A stretch of 64,000 nt of DNA from Rhizobium lentis (GCF_017352135.1 NZ_CP071454.1:2133001-2197000), one strand, 5' to 3'. Counted from the stretch's first letter, positions 27,083 through 37,783 are shown. Notes: generated from the letters alone by a model not told the origin. A program made the numbers and translations.

Positions 27083-28030
27083 ATGACCAAGATCACCAAT
27101 GTAGCGGTCCAGATGGATCATGTCGCCGGCATCAATATCGCAGGTGACTCCACCTTCGCCATGAGCCTGGAAGCGCAGGCGCGCGGCTACAGGCTTTTCC
27201 ACTATACGCCCGACCGCCTGAGCTTCCGCGACGGCAAGCTCTTTGCCAGCGTCGAGCCGATGCTGCTGCGCGACGTCAAGGGTGATCACTTCGAGCTCGG
27301 CGCGTCCGAGCGCGTCGATCTCTCGACCATGGATGTCGTGCTGCTGCGCCAGGATCCGCCCTTCGACATGGCCTATATCACCTCGACGCACCTGCTCGAG
27401 CGCATCCACCCGAAGACGCTCGTCGTCAACGATCCGGCCTGGGTGCGCAATTCGCCGGAGAAGATCTTCGTCACCGAATTTGCCGATCTGATGCCGAAGA
27501 CGCTGATCACCAAGGACCCGGCCGAGATCCGCCGCTTTCGCGACGAAATGGGCGACATCATCCTGAAGCCGCTCTATGGCAATGGCGGCGCCGGCGTCTT
27601 CCATTCGACCCGTGACGACCGCAACCTCTCCTCGCTGCTGGAGATGTTCGGCCAGCTCTTCCGCGAGCCCTTCATCGCCCAGCAATATCTGCCCGACGTG
27701 CGCAAGGGCGACAAACGCATCATCCTGGTCGACGGCAAATTCGCCGGCGCGATCAACCGCGTGCCGGCCGAACATGACAGCCGCTCCAACATGCATGTCG
27801 GCGGCCGCGCCGAGGCGACCGAACTGACGCCGCGCGAGAAAGAGATCTGCGAGCGGATCGGCCCGGCGCTGAGGGAACGCGGCTTCCTGCTCGTCGGCAT
27901 CGACGTGATCGGCGATTACATGACCGAGATCAACGTCACGTCGCCGACAGGCATCCGCGAGGTCAGGAAGTTCGGCGGCGCCGATATTGCAAGCCTGCTC
28001 TGGGATGCGATCGAGCGCAAGCGCGGCTGA
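27083..28030 (+). CDS. gshB: Glutathione synthetase
   Basis: A 315-residue ATP-grasp enzyme that joins gamma-glutamylcysteine and glycine. It has the N-terminal pre-ATP-grasp part ([21 protein letters not shown]), the [16 protein letters not shown] segment, the ATP-binding [16 protein letters not shown] loop and the C-terminal metal-binding [23 protein letters not shown] precedes the ATG. Length and motif order are normal for GshB. Confidence 0.97.
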   Translation: MTKITNVAVQMDHVAGINIAGDSTFAMSLEAQARGYRLFHYTPDRLSFRDGKLFASVEPMLLRDVKGDHFELGASERVDLSTMDVVLLRQDPPFDMAYITSTHLLERIHPKTLVVNDPAWVRNSPEKIFVTEFADLMPKTLITKDPAEIRRFRDEMGDIILKPLYGNGGAGVFHSTRDDRNLSSLLEMFGQLFREPFIAQQYLPDVRKGDKRIILVDGKFAGAINRVPAEHDSRSNMHVGGRAEATELTPREKEICERIGPALRERGFLLVGIDVIGDYMTEINVTSPTGIREVRKFGGADIASLLWDAIERKRG

Positions 28031-28184
28031 GGCTGCGATCGGGTACAACCGCATCCACCACTGATTATCTGCCTGCGTTCTTTTATTGTTCTTGTTTTAG
28101 TCCTGCTTCCGTGCCAGATTGCAACCGCTGGCTTTCACGGCCACAGGGGCGGTCTCTAAGAGTTTGCGGGACGAGGGTGGGCAT

Positions 28185-29717
28185 ATGGTCGCGCGTGTCA
28201 GTACGGTAGCATTTCAGGGCATCGAAGGCGTGCCGGTCGAGGTTCAGGTCATGATCGCGCCCGGCAAGGTCGGCATGCAGATCGTCGGTCTGCCTGACAA
28301 GGCAGTGGCCGAAAGCCGCGAACGCGTGCAGGCCGCGCTTCATGCCTCCGGCCTGGCGCTGCCGGGCAAACGGGTGACCGTCAATCTGGCGCCCGCCGAT
28401 CTGCCGAAAGAGGGCTCGCATTTCGATCTGCCGATCGCGCTCGCACTGATGGCGGCCCTCGGCGCCATTCCCGCCGATGCGCTGTCGGACTTTGTCGTCG
28501 TCGGCGAACTCAATCTCGATGGCACGATCGCCGCCATTGCGGGCGCGCTGCCGGCCGCCATCGGCGCCAATGCGCTCGGCAAGGGGCTGATCTGCCCGGC
28601 CGAAAGCGGCGCCGAGGCCGCCTGGGCGGGTGCCGACGTCGATATTCTCGCCCCGCGCAGCCTGATTGCTCTTGCCAATCATTTCCGCGGCACGCAGGTG
28701 CTCTCCCGGCCCGAGCCGTCGATCCGCGCCAATGCCGCCAACCTGCCTGACCTTGCCGAGATCAAGGGCCAGGAAAGCGCCAAACGCGCGCTCGAGGTCG
28801 CGGCCGCCGGCGGCCACAACCTGCTGATGGTCGGACCTCCAGGCTCCGGCAAATCGATGCTGGCGTCGCGGCTGCCGTCGATCCTGCCGCCGCTTTCTCC
28901 CGCCGAACTGCTTGAAGTGTCGATGGTTCATTCGATCGCCGGCCAGCTCACTGGCGGCAAGCTGTCCGATCGCCGGCCCTTCCGCACCCCGCACCACTCC
29001 GCCACCATGGCCGCCCTTGTCGGCGGCGGGCTGCGCGCCCGTCCCGGCGAAGCCTCGCTTGCCCATCACGGCGTGCTCTTCCTCGATGAATTTCCCGAAT
29101 TCACGCCGCAGGCGCTGGACGCGCTGCGCCAGCCGCTCGAAGGCGGCGAATGCGTCATTGCCCGGGCCAATCACCGCGTCTCCTACCCGGCGAAATTCCA
29201 GCTGATCGCGGCGATGAACCCCTGCCGCTGCGGCATGGCGGGTGAGCCGGGCCATAGCTGCGCCCGCGGCCCGCGCTGCATGAGCGATTACCAGGCCCGC
29301 ATCTCCGGCCCGCTGATGGACCGCATTGACATCCGCATCGACGTGCCGGCCGTCTCCGCCGCCGACCTCATCCGGCCGATGGCCGCTGAGGCGAGCGCCG
29401 ACGTCGCCCGCCGCGTTGCGCGCGCTCGCGAGCTCCAGCAGCAGCGCTTCGAGGCCGCCGGCGCCAAGGGCATCGGCACCAATGCCCGCTGCTCCACCGC
29501 GATGATCGAGAAACTCGCCGAACCGGATGCTAGCGGCCTGCAGCTGCTGCGCGACGCCGCCGAAAAAATGAAATTCTCCGCCCGCGGCTACCACCGCGTC
29601 CTCAAAGTCGCCCGCACGCTCGCCGATCTCGACGAGAAACCGACGGTCGGCCGAATGCATCTCGCCGAAGCGATCTCGTATCGCATCGCTGGGGAGAGGC
29701 TGACGGCTGCGGCGTGA
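28185..29717 (+). CDS. comM: YifB/ComM family Mg chelatase-like AAA ATPase
   Basis: A 510-residue ComM-type protein. Its N-terminal Lon-protease-like fold domain is recognisable from VAFQGIEGVPVEVQVMIAPG. The Walker A is MVGPPGSGKSMLA and Walker B is GVLFLDEFPEF. A zinc-binding cluster (NPCRCGMAGEPGHSC) precedes the Mg-chelatase C-terminal domain. ComM is a DNA helicase promoting branch migration in transformation recombination. The ATG at 28185 follows GAGGGTGGG; an upstream TTG was rejected. Confidence 0.93.
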   Translation: MVARVSTVAFQGIEGVPVEVQVMIAPGKVGMQIVGLPDKAVAESRERVQAALHASGLALPGKRVTVNLAPADLPKEGSHFDLPIALALMAALGAIPADALSDFVVVGELNLDGTIAAIAGALPAAIGANALGKGLICPAESGAEAAWAGADVDILAPRSLIALANHFRGTQVLSRPEPSIRANAANLPDLAEIKGQESAKRALEVAAAGGHNLLMVGPPGSGKSMLASRLPSILPPLSPAELLEVSMVHSIAGQLTGGKLSDRRPFRTPHHSATMAALVGGGLRARPGEASLAHHGVLFLDEFPEFTPQALDALRQPLEGGECVIARANHRVSYPAKFQLIAAMNPCRCGMAGEPGHSCARGPRCMSDYQARISGPLMDRIDIRIDVPAVSAADLIRPMAAEASADVARRVARARELQQQRFEAAGAKGIGTNARCSTAMIEKLAEPDASGLQLLRDAAEKMKFSARGYHRVLKVARTLADLDEKPTVGRMHLAEAISYRIAGERLTAAA

Positions 29718-29724
29718 GGTAGAA

Positions 29725-29839
29725 GCGAATAGGGAGTCGCGAATAGCGAATAGCGAATAGTTAGCTAAATGGCTCGCCTGACGCCAATCCGTCCCACATG
29801 CCATTCGCCATTCGCCATTCGCCATTCGCTATTCGCTAT

Positions 29840-29841
<2 letters not shown>
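29725..29841. repeat. Heptamer tandem repeats in inverted orientation (GCGAATA / TATTCGC)
   Basis: The left array at 29725-29760 contains repeated GCGAATA units. After 40 bp the right array at 29801-29841 contains CCATTCG units that change to CTATTCG. The arrays are largely complementary and can form a long hairpin between the convergent comM and cysK genes. The right end overlaps the cysK stop codon. There are no unique spacers, so it is not CRISPR-like. Confidence 0.8.
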
Positions 29842-30802
<961 letters not shown>

Positions 30803-30946
30803 GGGTGCTCTCCCTTTGAAATCCTGCTCCTGAAATCGGGAGGAGAATAGGATCAAAGGCTTGAAGAGGCTAGCCCGCCTTCATCCCGGGGGAGCGGGCA
30901 GCGGAGAAAAAAACCTTTGGAAACCGTTTCTTGCCGGATATTTATT

Positions 30947-31564
30947 TCAGGCCGCACGGGTGGCGATGAAGGCGGCGGTGCCGGCGAGGATGGCTGATGC
31001 AACCCGGTTCAGCGCCTGCAGGGCGCGCGGCTTTTTCAGCATCGTGCGGGCGCGCGCGGCAAGCAGCATATAGGGCACGAGCACGACGATCAGCACGACG
31101 AAGGTGACGGCGAGCAGCGCCGCATAGTCGCCGAGACCGATATTGCCGATATCGATCAGCGTCGGCGCCAGCGCGACGTAGAAGAGCATCGTCTTCGGAT
31201 TGCCGAGCGTGACCAGCAGGCCGGAGAGGAAGGACAGGCCGATATTGCCGGATTTCTTCGCCGCAATATCCTGCGGCAACAGCCCCGCCGTCCAGAGCTT
31301 CCAGGCGATATAGGCGAGATAGAGGGCGCCGGCGATCTTGATGACGATGAATACCTCGGTGAAGGTCTGCGCCACAAAGGCAAGGCCGAGAATGACGGCC
31401 GTGAGATAGATCATGTCGCCGAGCACCAGGCCGAGGCCCATGAAGGACGTCTCGCGGAAAGTCGAGCCGAGCGCGCGGGCGACGACCGCGGTGATCCCGG
31501 GTCCGGGAATGGCCGCGGCGATGAACAATGCGACGGCATAGGCGAACAGGGCGGTCAGGCTCAT
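30947..31564 (-). CDS. LysE family amino-acid exporter
   Basis: A 205-residue membrane protein with about six hydrophobic helices. The N-terminal FIAAAIPGPGITAVVARALG carries the PGPG signature of LysE/RhtB translocators, followed by IYLTAVILGLAF and SGLLVTLGNPKTMLFYVAL. It probably exports an amino acid or related compound. It stands upstream of cysK on the same strand, but 144 bp separate them. Confidence 0.9.
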   Translation of the reverse strand: MSLTALFAYAVALFIAAAIPGPGITAVVARALGSTFRETSFMGLGLVLGDMIYLTAVILGLAFVAQTFTEVFIVIKIAGALYLAYIAWKLWTAGLLPQDIAAKKSGNIGLSFLSGLLVTLGNPKTMLFYVALAPTLIDIGNIGLGDYAALLAVTFVVLIVVLVPYMLLAARARTMLKKPRALQALNRVASAILAGTAAFIATRAA

Positions 31565-31696
31565 CTCTGATATCCACTGGAGTGTCCAACCTCGCTATAG
31601 GCAGGCGCTACGGCTGCATCAATGCCGTGGCGCTGATCGGTCCATGAGCATCAGGAATGAGTCGGCGGAACCGGCTTTGATGGCACGCGCTTTGGC

Positions 31697-32599
31697 TCAG
31701 CCCTGGAGCGCCCGCGGCCGCAGCCAGCGCGGCGTCCAGCCGAGGTTCATGCCGGCGGCGGCAAGCAGGATGGTCGCCGCACCTGCGATCTGCAGCGGCT
31801 GCAGCGCGTGGCCGAAGGCCAGTCGGTCGACGAGGATCGCCGCAATCGGATAGAGGAAGGAGAGGGCGCCCGTGAGGTGGGTCGGCAGCCTCTGGATCGC
31901 GCCATAGAGCAGCACATACATCAGCCCGGTGTGGACGACGCCGATGGTCACCAGGATCGTCCAGCCGCCGGTGTCAACAGGCAGCTGCGAAAAGTCCGTC
32001 ATCGGCGCCAGCATCAGCATGCCGGTCGCGACCTGGATGAGCGCGATCAGATGCGGCGGCGTGCCTTTCAGCCATTTGGCGGCAAGGGCGGCGAGCGCGT
32101 AGAAGAAGGCGGCACCGAGCGCCATCAGGATGCCGAGGCCGTAGCCATCGGTGGTCGCTGCGCCTGATCCCGGTTTCGCCTCGACGATTGCGGCCATGCC
32201 GGAGAAGGCGAGCGCCAGCCAGAACAGCTTGGCGGCGGTGATCTTCTCGCCGAAGAAGAGAGCGCCGAGCACCAGCAGCATGAAAGGCTGGGTATTGTAG
32301 ACTGTCGTCGCGATCGAGATTGTCGCATGCGAATAGGCGGCAAAGAGCAGCAGCCAGTTCGAGACGATGGCGATACCGCCGAGGACGGCGATCGCGAAGG
32401 CGCGGAGCGTGATAATGCCGGGCCTGAGCAGCTTAAGAGCGCCGCAAATGACAAGCAAGGTGAGCGCACCGAACAGGCAGCGCCAGAACACCACGCCGCT
32501 GACCGGCTGGCCCGACATGACGACGAACCAGCCGATCGTCCCCGAGATCAGCATCGCTGCCGTCATTTCCACCGAACCTCTTTTGATATCGCCGCTCAT
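31697..32599 (-). CDS. DMT family (EamA) transporter
   Basis: A 300-residue protein with ten predicted hydrophobic segments in two EamA halves (AAMLISGTIGWFVVMSG; FWLALAFSGMAAIVEA). The C-terminus is LQIAGAATILLAAAGMNLGW. EamA proteins export metabolites such as amino acids. It diverges from an Lrp-type regulator gene across 111 bp, an arrangement that usually means the regulator controls the exporter. The substrate is unknown. Confidence 0.9.
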   Translation of the reverse strand: MSGDIKRGSVEMTAAMLISGTIGWFVVMSGQPVSGVVFWRCLFGALTLLVICGALKLLRPGIITLRAFAIAVLGGIAIVSNWLLLFAAYSHATISIATTVYNTQPFMLLVLGALFFGEKITAAKLFWLALAFSGMAAIVEAKPGSGAATTDGYGLGILMALGAAFFYALAALAAKWLKGTPPHLIALIQVATGMLMLAPMTDFSQLPVDTGGWTILVTIGVVHTGLMYVLLYGAIQRLPTHLTGALSFLYPIAAILVDRLAFGHALQPLQIAGAATILLAAAGMNLGWTPRWLRPRALQG

Positions 32600-32710
32600 G
32601 ATCGCCTCCTTTATGGTGGCATCAGGATATTGCGCGGTCCCGCCATTTTATATAAGAATTGGAAGGGTGATTGGCTGTCGTGCCTAATAATAAAAGGGAA
32701 TGTGACTGAT

Positions 32711-33175
32711 ATGGCTAATGAGATGCAGCCGCTCGACGAAATCGATCAGGCCATTATGGAGGCGCTCGCCGGCAATGCGCGGATCTCGCTGAAGGAGCTG
32801 GCGCAGGAGGTCGGGCTGTCTTCGCCGAGTGCCGCCGAGCGCCTGCGCCGGCTGGAGGAGCGCGGCGTCATCAAGGCCTTCACCATCGATCTCGACCCCG
32901 CCGCAGTCGGTTATCCCCTGCAGGCGATCGTGCGGGTGCGCCCGCTGCCGGGACAGTTGCACATCGTCGAGCGCATCATCCAGGACATTCCCGAAATCGT
33001 CGAATGCGACAAGGTGACGGGCGACGATTGCTTCATCGCCCGCCTGGTCATCCGCTCGATGGCGGAGCTGGACGGTATTCTCGACAAGGTCGCCGAACGG
33101 GCGGAGACCAACACCTCGATGATCAAGTCGTCACCGGTCAAACGCCGTCTGCCGCCGCTTTCGCGGAAAAGATAG
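32711..33175 (+). CDS. Lrp/AsnC family transcriptional regulator
   Basis: A 154-residue Lrp-type regulator. An N-terminal winged helix-turn-helix (LDEIDQAIMEALAGNARISLKELA, then LSSPSAAERLRRLEERGVI) is followed by a RAM ligand-binding domain (VRVRPLPGQLHIVERII; VTGDDCFIARLV). The frame is open far upstream, but the ATG at 32711 gives the usual family length. It is divergent from the EamA exporter, its probable target, with an amino acid as probable effector. Confidence 0.92.
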   Translation: MANEMQPLDEIDQAIMEALAGNARISLKELAQEVGLSSPSAAERLRRLEERGVIKAFTIDLDPAAVGYPLQAIVRVRPLPGQLHIVERIIQDIPEIVECDKVTGDDCFIARLVIRSMAELDGILDKVAERAETNTSMIKSSPVKRRLPPLSRKR

Positions 33176-33196
33176 CGATCGGCTGGGCGGTATCCT

Positions 33197-34096
33197 CTAA
33201 AAATCCGCCATCGGCGACAGCATCGCCGGAGAGGTTAGGGCGATATCGCCAAGCCCCCGTAGCATCAGCCTCGTCCCGCTCTCCAATGGTCGCGGCACAC
33301 TCGGCCAGCAGAGTTTGTCCGGACGGAAGAACACCTCGGCGGAGGCCGGTGCCACCTCCAGTCCGCCAAGGATCGCGGCAAGCGTCGGGATCTCCGCCGC
33401 CACGACATCGATAAGGCTGAAGCGGCCCGCGTCGTCGATCTTCCAGGCGACTGCAGCCTGCTGGTCCTCCAGGAAACTGATGCGGACATCGGCATCGAGC
33501 TGCGTGTTGATCAGAAACATCGCCGCATTGGCCGTCACACCAAGTGAAGCCGAAACCGGGGTTCGATTTTTCAGCAGCGATTGCAGCAGGGCAAGATCAC
33601 CTGAAGCCGTCGGCAGAAGCCACCGGGCAGGTGCGGCTGGTGTGGAAGGGGCGGGCGCCGCTCCCTCATATCGATGCAGCGGTATCGAGCGAAAACCGTA
33701 TGCTTCGTAAAGCGACGGCTTATCGGTATAGAGGATGACGGCTTCGAAGCCTTGCTGGTCGCACCAGTCAAGTGCCTTTGCCGTCAGATCGCGATATAGC
33801 CCGCGACCGCGCCACTGTGGCCGCACCGCGCCGGACTGCAGGCCAGCCGCATGCACAACCCTGCCATTGATGACGAAGGGCAGCGCAAAGGCCGAGATAT
33901 TGGCCGCAAGCTCGCCCCCGGCATCGAACCAGCCGAAGGGCATGCTGGCGGGGTCGGGTCCGCCGAGCTGCTGCAACGGTCCAATGTCGATGCCGAAAAT
34001 ATCCTGAAGCAGGCAGACCAGCGCCGCCCAGCCGGCGGGATCGCCGAAGTAATCCTGCCGGAAGGTCAGGCCAGCGCTGTCGAGGCGCTTTGCCAT
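33197..34096 (-). CDS. GNAT family N-acetyltransferase
   Basis: A 299-residue protein with an N-terminal GNAT fold. The acetyl-CoA-binding segment reads VRPQWRGRGLYRDLTAKALDWC near residue 95, followed by VILYTDKPSLYEAYGFRSIP. The C-terminal half is less familiar and may be a second, degenerate acetyltransferase-like domain. Its start codon overlaps the dut stop codon (TGATG), so it is coupled to dut. A GTG three bases upstream is also possible. The acceptor is unknown. Confidence 0.82.
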   Translation of the reverse strand: MAKRLDSAGLTFRQDYFGDPAGWAALVCLLQDIFGIDIGPLQQLGGPDPASMPFGWFDAGGELAANISAFALPFVINGRVVHAAGLQSGAVRPQWRGRGLYRDLTAKALDWCDQQGFEAVILYTDKPSLYEAYGFRSIPLHRYEGAAPAPSTPAAPARWLLPTASGDLALLQSLLKNRTPVSASLGVTANAAMFLINTQLDADVRISFLEDQQAAVAWKIDDAGRFSLIDVVAAEIPTLAAILGGLEVAPASAEVFFRPDKLCWPSVPRPLESGTRLMLRGLGDIALTSPAMLSPMADF

Positions 34097-34566
34097 CACA
34101 CGCCAGTGGAGCCGAAGCCGCCTGCGCCGCGCGCCGTTTCGCTTGCCTCGGTGATCTCGGCAATCCGCGCCTGGGTTACCGGCGCGATCACCATCTGGGC
34201 GATGCGCATGCCGCGTTCGATGACAAAGGCTTCGTCGCCGAGATTGGCGAGCAGCACCTTCACCTCGCCGCGATAGTCGCTGTCGACGGTGCCCGGTGAG
34301 TTGAGACAGGTGATGCCGTGCTTGAAGGCAAGGCCGGAGCGCGGCCGCACCTGGCCCTCGAAACCTTCGGGGATTTCGAAGATGAAACCGGTCGGCACCA
34401 GCGCCCGCTTGCCGGGCGAGAGCGTCAGCGGTTCGCCGTCGGCAACGGCGGCGCGCAGGTCCATGCCAGCCGCGCCCTTGCTTTCATACGCGGGCAGATC
34501 GAGGCCTTCGCCATTGGCCAGGCGGATGAGGTTCAGCGTCGGGCTGAGATCGTGATGAATGGTCAT
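34096..34566 (-). CDS. dut: dUTP diphosphatase
   Basis: A 156-residue trimeric dUTPase, which removes dUTP and supplies dUMP. The five motifs are present: [43 protein letters not shown] and the C-terminal [11 protein letters not shown] that closes over the active site. The stop codon overlaps the start of the acetyltransferase gene. Confidence 0.97.
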   Translation of the reverse strand: MTIHHDLSPTLNLIRLANGEGLDLPAYESKGAAGMDLRAAVADGEPLTLSPGKRALVPTGFIFEIPEGFEGQVRPRSGLAFKHGITCLNSPGTVDSDYRGEVKVLLANLGDEAFVIERGMRIAQMVIAPVTQARIAEITEASETARGAGGFGSTGV

Positions 34567-34656
34567 GGCCCATTACTTTGCGCCTCAGCGGACGAGGTCA
34601 ATTGCATTACCGGGCTTTAATCGTTAGATACGCCGCAATTCCACAGGATTCACATT

Positions 34657-36240
34657 ATGGCCGAAAGTCTCGCCGAGGCGGTCTCCCGCCGCCGCACATT
34701 CGCTATTATCGCCCACCCGGACGCGGGCAAGACGACGCTTACCGAAAAGCTGCTACTGTTCGGCGGCGCCATTCAGTTGGCCGGCGAAGTCAAGGCGAAG
34801 AAGGACCGCATGCAGACGCGCTCCGACTGGATGAAGATCGAACGCGAGCGCGGCATCTCGGTGGTCACCTCGGTGATGACCTTCGAATATAACGACAATG
34901 TCTTCAACATCCTCGACACGCCGGGCCACGAGGATTTCGCCGACGACACCTATCGCACGCTGACCGCCGTCGATGCCGCCGTCATGGTCATCGATGCCGC
35001 CAAGGGCATCGAGCCGCGCACGCTGAAGCTCTTCGAAGTCTGCCGCATGCGCGATATCCCGATCATCACGTTCATCAACAAGATGGACAGGGAAAGCCGC
35101 GATCCCTTCGAGATCCTCGACGAGGTCGAGGAGAAGCTGGCGCTCGATACGGCGCCGATCACCTGGCCGATCGGCCGCTCGAAGACCTTCTGCGGCTCCT
35201 ATCATCTGGCCAACAGCACCGCCCGCGGATCCGACACCGAGGTCGAGACCACGCCCGTCAACGGGCCGCGGGCCGTCGCCGACAGACTGCCGGAAAACGA
35301 ACGTCAGGCCTTCATCGACGAGACCGAGCTGGCGATCGAGGCCTGCCGCCCCTTCGACCGCGGTTCCTTCCTCGAAGGCCATATGACGCCTGTCTTCTTC
35401 GGCTCGGCGCTGCGCAATTACGGCGTTCGCGACCTTATCAACGCGCTCGGCGAATTCGCGCCGCCGCCGCGCGACCAGGTCGCCGACACCAGGACCGTGC
35501 ATGCCACCGACGACAAGATGACGGCCTTCGTCTTCAAGATCCAGGCGAACATGGACCCGAACCACCGCGACCGCATCGCCTTTGCCCGCATCTGCTCGGG
35601 CAAGCTCGAGCGCGGCATGAAGGCAAGGCTCGCCCGCACCGGCAAGCAGCTCGGCCTGACGGCGCCGCAATTCTTCTTCGCCTCGCAGCGCCAGCTCGCC
35701 GACACCGCCTATGCCGGCGACGTCGTCGGCATTCCAAACCACGGCACGCTCCGGATCGGCGATACGCTGACCGAAGGCGAAGCCCTGGTCTTCCAGGGCG
35801 TTCCCAACTTCTCGCCGGAAATTCTGCGCCGCGTGCGGCTGGAAGACGCGATGAAGGCGAAGAAGCTCAAGGAAGCGCTGCAGCAGATGGCCGAAGAAGG
35901 CGTCGTCCAGCTGTTCTCGCCGGAAGACGGCTCGCCGGCGATCGTCGGCGTCGTCGGCGCCCTTCAGCTCGACGTCTTGAAGGAGCGGCTGATGGCCGAA
36001 TACGGCCTGCCGGTCTCCTTCGAAATGTCGCGTTTCTCCGTCTGTCGCTGGATCTCCGCCGATCAGCCGGCCGATCTGGAAAAATTCCTCACCGTCAAAC
36101 GCGGCGATATCGCCCGCGATCTCGATGGCGATCCCGTCTTCCTCGCCCAGGACGCGTTCTCGCTGCGCTACGAGGCGGAGCGTTATCCGACGATCAAGAT
36201 GGTCGCCATCAAGGAATATCACGCCGCCAAGGCGGCGTGA
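34657..36240 (+). CDS. prfC: Peptide chain release factor 3
   Basis: A 527-residue RF3, the GTPase that recycles RF1 and RF2 from ribosomes after termination. G1 is AHPDAGKTTLTEKLL, the switch region RERGISVVTSVMTF, G3 DTPGHEDFADDTYR and G4 NKMDRES. Domains II and III follow (RICSGKLERGMKARLARTGKQ). Length is normal. It is divergent from dut. A LysR fragment begins on the other strand directly after its stop codon. Confidence 0.96.
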   Translation: MAESLAEAVSRRRTFAIIAHPDAGKTTLTEKLLLFGGAIQLAGEVKAKKDRMQTRSDWMKIERERGISVVTSVMTFEYNDNVFNILDTPGHEDFADDTYRTLTAVDAAVMVIDAAKGIEPRTLKLFEVCRMRDIPIITFINKMDRESRDPFEILDEVEEKLALDTAPITWPIGRSKTFCGSYHLANSTARGSDTEVETTPVNGPRAVADRLPENERQAFIDETELAIEACRPFDRGSFLEGHMTPVFFGSALRNYGVRDLINALGEFAPPPRDQVADTRTVHATDDKMTAFVFKIQANMDPNHRDRIAFARICSGKLERGMKARLARTGKQLGLTAPQFFFASQRQLADTAYAGDVVGIPNHGTLRIGDTLTEGEALVFQGVPNFSPEILRRVRLEDAMKAKKLKEALQQMAEEGVVQLFSPEDGSPAIVGVVGALQLDVLKERLMAEYGLPVSFEMSRFSVCRWISADQPADLEKFLTVKRGDIARDLDGDPVFLAQDAFSLRYEAERYPTIKMVAIKEYHAAKAA

Positions 36241-36534
36241 TCATCCCTCGGCAAGTCGTTCCGCCAGAAAATCGACGACGGCGCGCACCGCCGGCAGTTG
36301 GCCGCGCCGATGCGGCATCAGGATCGTCGTTTCGATGCCGCCGGCCGTCCATTCCGGCAGCAGCCGTACCAACCGCCCAGTCGCCAGCGCCGTTTCACAG
36401 ACGGATATCGGCAGGAAGGTGATGCCGAGCCCGGAAACGGCCGTTTCCATCGCGGCCATCATGGTGCCGTTCCGCAGGCATTTCGTGTAGCGGAGGAACT
36501 TTATCCTATCGGTAGAGTTTTGCCAGGACATCAA
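36241..36534 (-). pseudogene. LysR-family regulator, C-terminal fragment
   Basis: About 80 residues from roughly 36480 down to 36241 match only the end of a LysR effector-binding domain: LRNGTMMAAMETAVSGLGITFLPI, then LPEWTAGGIETTILMPHRRGQLPAVRAVVDFLAE. The helix-turn-helix and the first two thirds of the effector domain are missing. The first 18 or so residues of the open frame do not resemble LysR. It is squeezed between prfC and a DUF1236 gene and is probably a deletion remnant. Confidence 0.75.
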
Positions 36535-36551
36535 GATCCTGGGAGGATAAC

Positions 36552-36839
36552 ATGAAAATACTGGTCATCTCTGCCGTATCGCTGGTTCTGTCATTCGGGG
36601 GAGTTGCGGTCGCGCAGACCACGACGGTCGTCGTTCCTGGCGAGGTCAAAACCTATGTCATGAAACAGGAAACGCCGTCCGTCACGTTTGAAGGTGAGGT
36701 TGCAGTTGGCACGGCGCTTCCTGACACCGTCGAGATCCACACAATCCCCGATCAACCTGATTACGGCTATGTGGTCGTCAACAAAAAGCGCGTGCTCGTC
36801 AATCCGAAGACCCGCGCGGTGATCGAGGTTATCGAATAA
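36552..36839 (+). CDS. DUF1236 domain-containing exported protein (short form)
   Basis: A 95-residue protein with a signal peptide (LVISAVSLVLSFGGVAVAQ). The mature part is a single DUF1236 unit: VGTALPDTVEIHTIPDQPDYGYVVVNKKRVLVNPKTRAVIEVIE. GGGAGGATAAC precedes the ATG. It is the first of three DUF1236 genes in the next 3 kb. The function is unknown; an envelope or stress role is inferred from family context. It ends just before a 10-bp inverted repeat. Confidence 0.85.
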   Translation: MKILVISAVSLVLSFGGVAVAQTTTVVVPGEVKTYVMKQETPSVTFEGEVAVGTALPDTVEIHTIPDQPDYGYVVVNKKRVLVNPKTRAVIEVIE

Positions 36840-36848
36840 CTTCAAAGG

Positions 36849-36877
36849 ATCGCGGGCCCGCTTCCAAGGCCCGCGAT
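36849..36877 (+). terminator. Hairpin after short DUF1236 gene
   Basis: ATCGCGGGCC and GGCCCGCGAT form a perfect ten-base-pair stem with a nine-base loop, nine bases after the stop codon. The T-run is poor (TCTACTT), so termination efficiency is uncertain. Confidence 0.6.
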
Positions 36878-36938
36878 TCTACTTGACGTAGTCAGCCTTT
36901 CGATTCGAGATTACGTTGGCTTACGCAAGCGCGTTCTG

Positions 36939-37226
36939 CTAGTCGACGACGGCAATCACTCGAATCCGCGCCTCGTCCGCAGCACGAATGAGGGCCGCAC
37001 GCGCCACCTTGACCGGAATGTGGCCCTGGATGGCGTCCAGGCACGTTTTTATCGCCGCAACGTATTCCTTGCCATCATCGGTCGGCCAGGCGTTGATTAA
37101 CGCATCGGCAACCTCACCCAGTGATCGAACCAACCTGTGTTTTTCTGGTCCGCTCATCACAAGCATCAGGGGAGCGAAGTCTTCGCTTCTGTGCCAATCC
37201 ACTAAACCGGTTGACGGCATTGCCAT
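36939..37226 (-). CDS. DUF982 domain-containing protein
   Basis: A 95-residue protein with the DUF982 layout common in rhizobia: SLGEVADALINAWPTDDGKEYVAAIKTCLDAIQGHIP, then ARAALIRAADEARIRV. I chose the ATG at 37226, preceded by GGTGAG; the frame is open 11 codons upstream and an ATG at 37220 is possible. The function is unknown. Its 5' leader holds a 10-bp inverted repeat. Confidence 0.78.
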   Translation of the reverse strand: MAMPSTGLVDWHRSEDFAPLMLVMSGPEKHRLVRSLGEVADALINAWPTDDGKEYVAAIKTCLDAIQGHIPVKVARAALIRAADEARIRVIAVVD

Positions 37227-37259
37227 TGTTCTCACCAGGGATCGACAACTTGGTGTCAC

Positions 37260-37306
37260 CAGGGAGGTTCTGACTGGAGTTCAGGCTAACAACTAAAACC
37301 TCCCTG
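37260..37306. repeat. Inverted repeat in leader of DUF982 gene
   Basis: CAGGGAGGTT at 37260-37269 and AACCTCCCTG at 37297-37306 are perfect inverted copies separated by 27 bp. It could be an operator or an RNA stem in the minus-strand leader. Confidence 0.5.
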
Positions 37307-37455
37307 ATGTCCCTTCGAGAGGGATATGGAGCAACTAACGCAGGTGATGTCGGTGGAAAGAGGGACCTAAGTCGCATTGGCGGCGATGGCCTCACTGCTC
37401 ATATACCACTTGAGGTAACGTGAAGGTTCGCGGAGGGGCGGATCAGGAGGAGGAT

Positions 37456-37722
37456 ATGAAGTTCGGCCCCAACAATCATGAAGAGCGCTGCTCGGAAGGC
37501 CATAGCTCGGCCTCGACCATCGCAACCATATCGGCAACCCTTTCTGCCGATCCCGATATCGACAGCAGCGCCATCGAGATCAGAATGCTCGGCCCTGTCG
37601 TCGTCCTTGAAGGCTACATAACAAAGGCCGCGGACCGCGAAAAAGTCATCTCGCTCGCAGCGATGATCGTCGGCTGGGAAAACGTCCAGGATCGGATGCT
37701 GAGCCGCTTTCCTATGCAGTAA
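37456..37722 (+). CDS. BON domain-containing small protein
   Basis: An 88-residue protein. The segment ATLSADPDIDSSAIEIRMLGPVVVLEGYITKAADREKVISLAAMIVGWENVQDRM matches a BON domain, which binds phospholipid or peptidoglycan-associated ligands in OsmY-like proteins. No signal peptide is visible, so it may act in the cytoplasm. The ATG at 37456 has a textbook AGGAGGAGGAT site; the upstream in-frame start is unlikely. It lies between DUF982 and DUF1236 genes. Confidence 0.82.
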   Translation: MKFGPNNHEERCSEGHSSASTIATISATLSADPDIDSSAIEIRMLGPVVVLEGYITKAADREKVISLAAMIVGWENVQDRMLSRFPMQ

Positions 37723-37783
37723 CAAGCGGTGCCCGAGGGGGTGGACCAAGGTCCGATACTCCCCCGTCTGAAGTCGTAACTCC

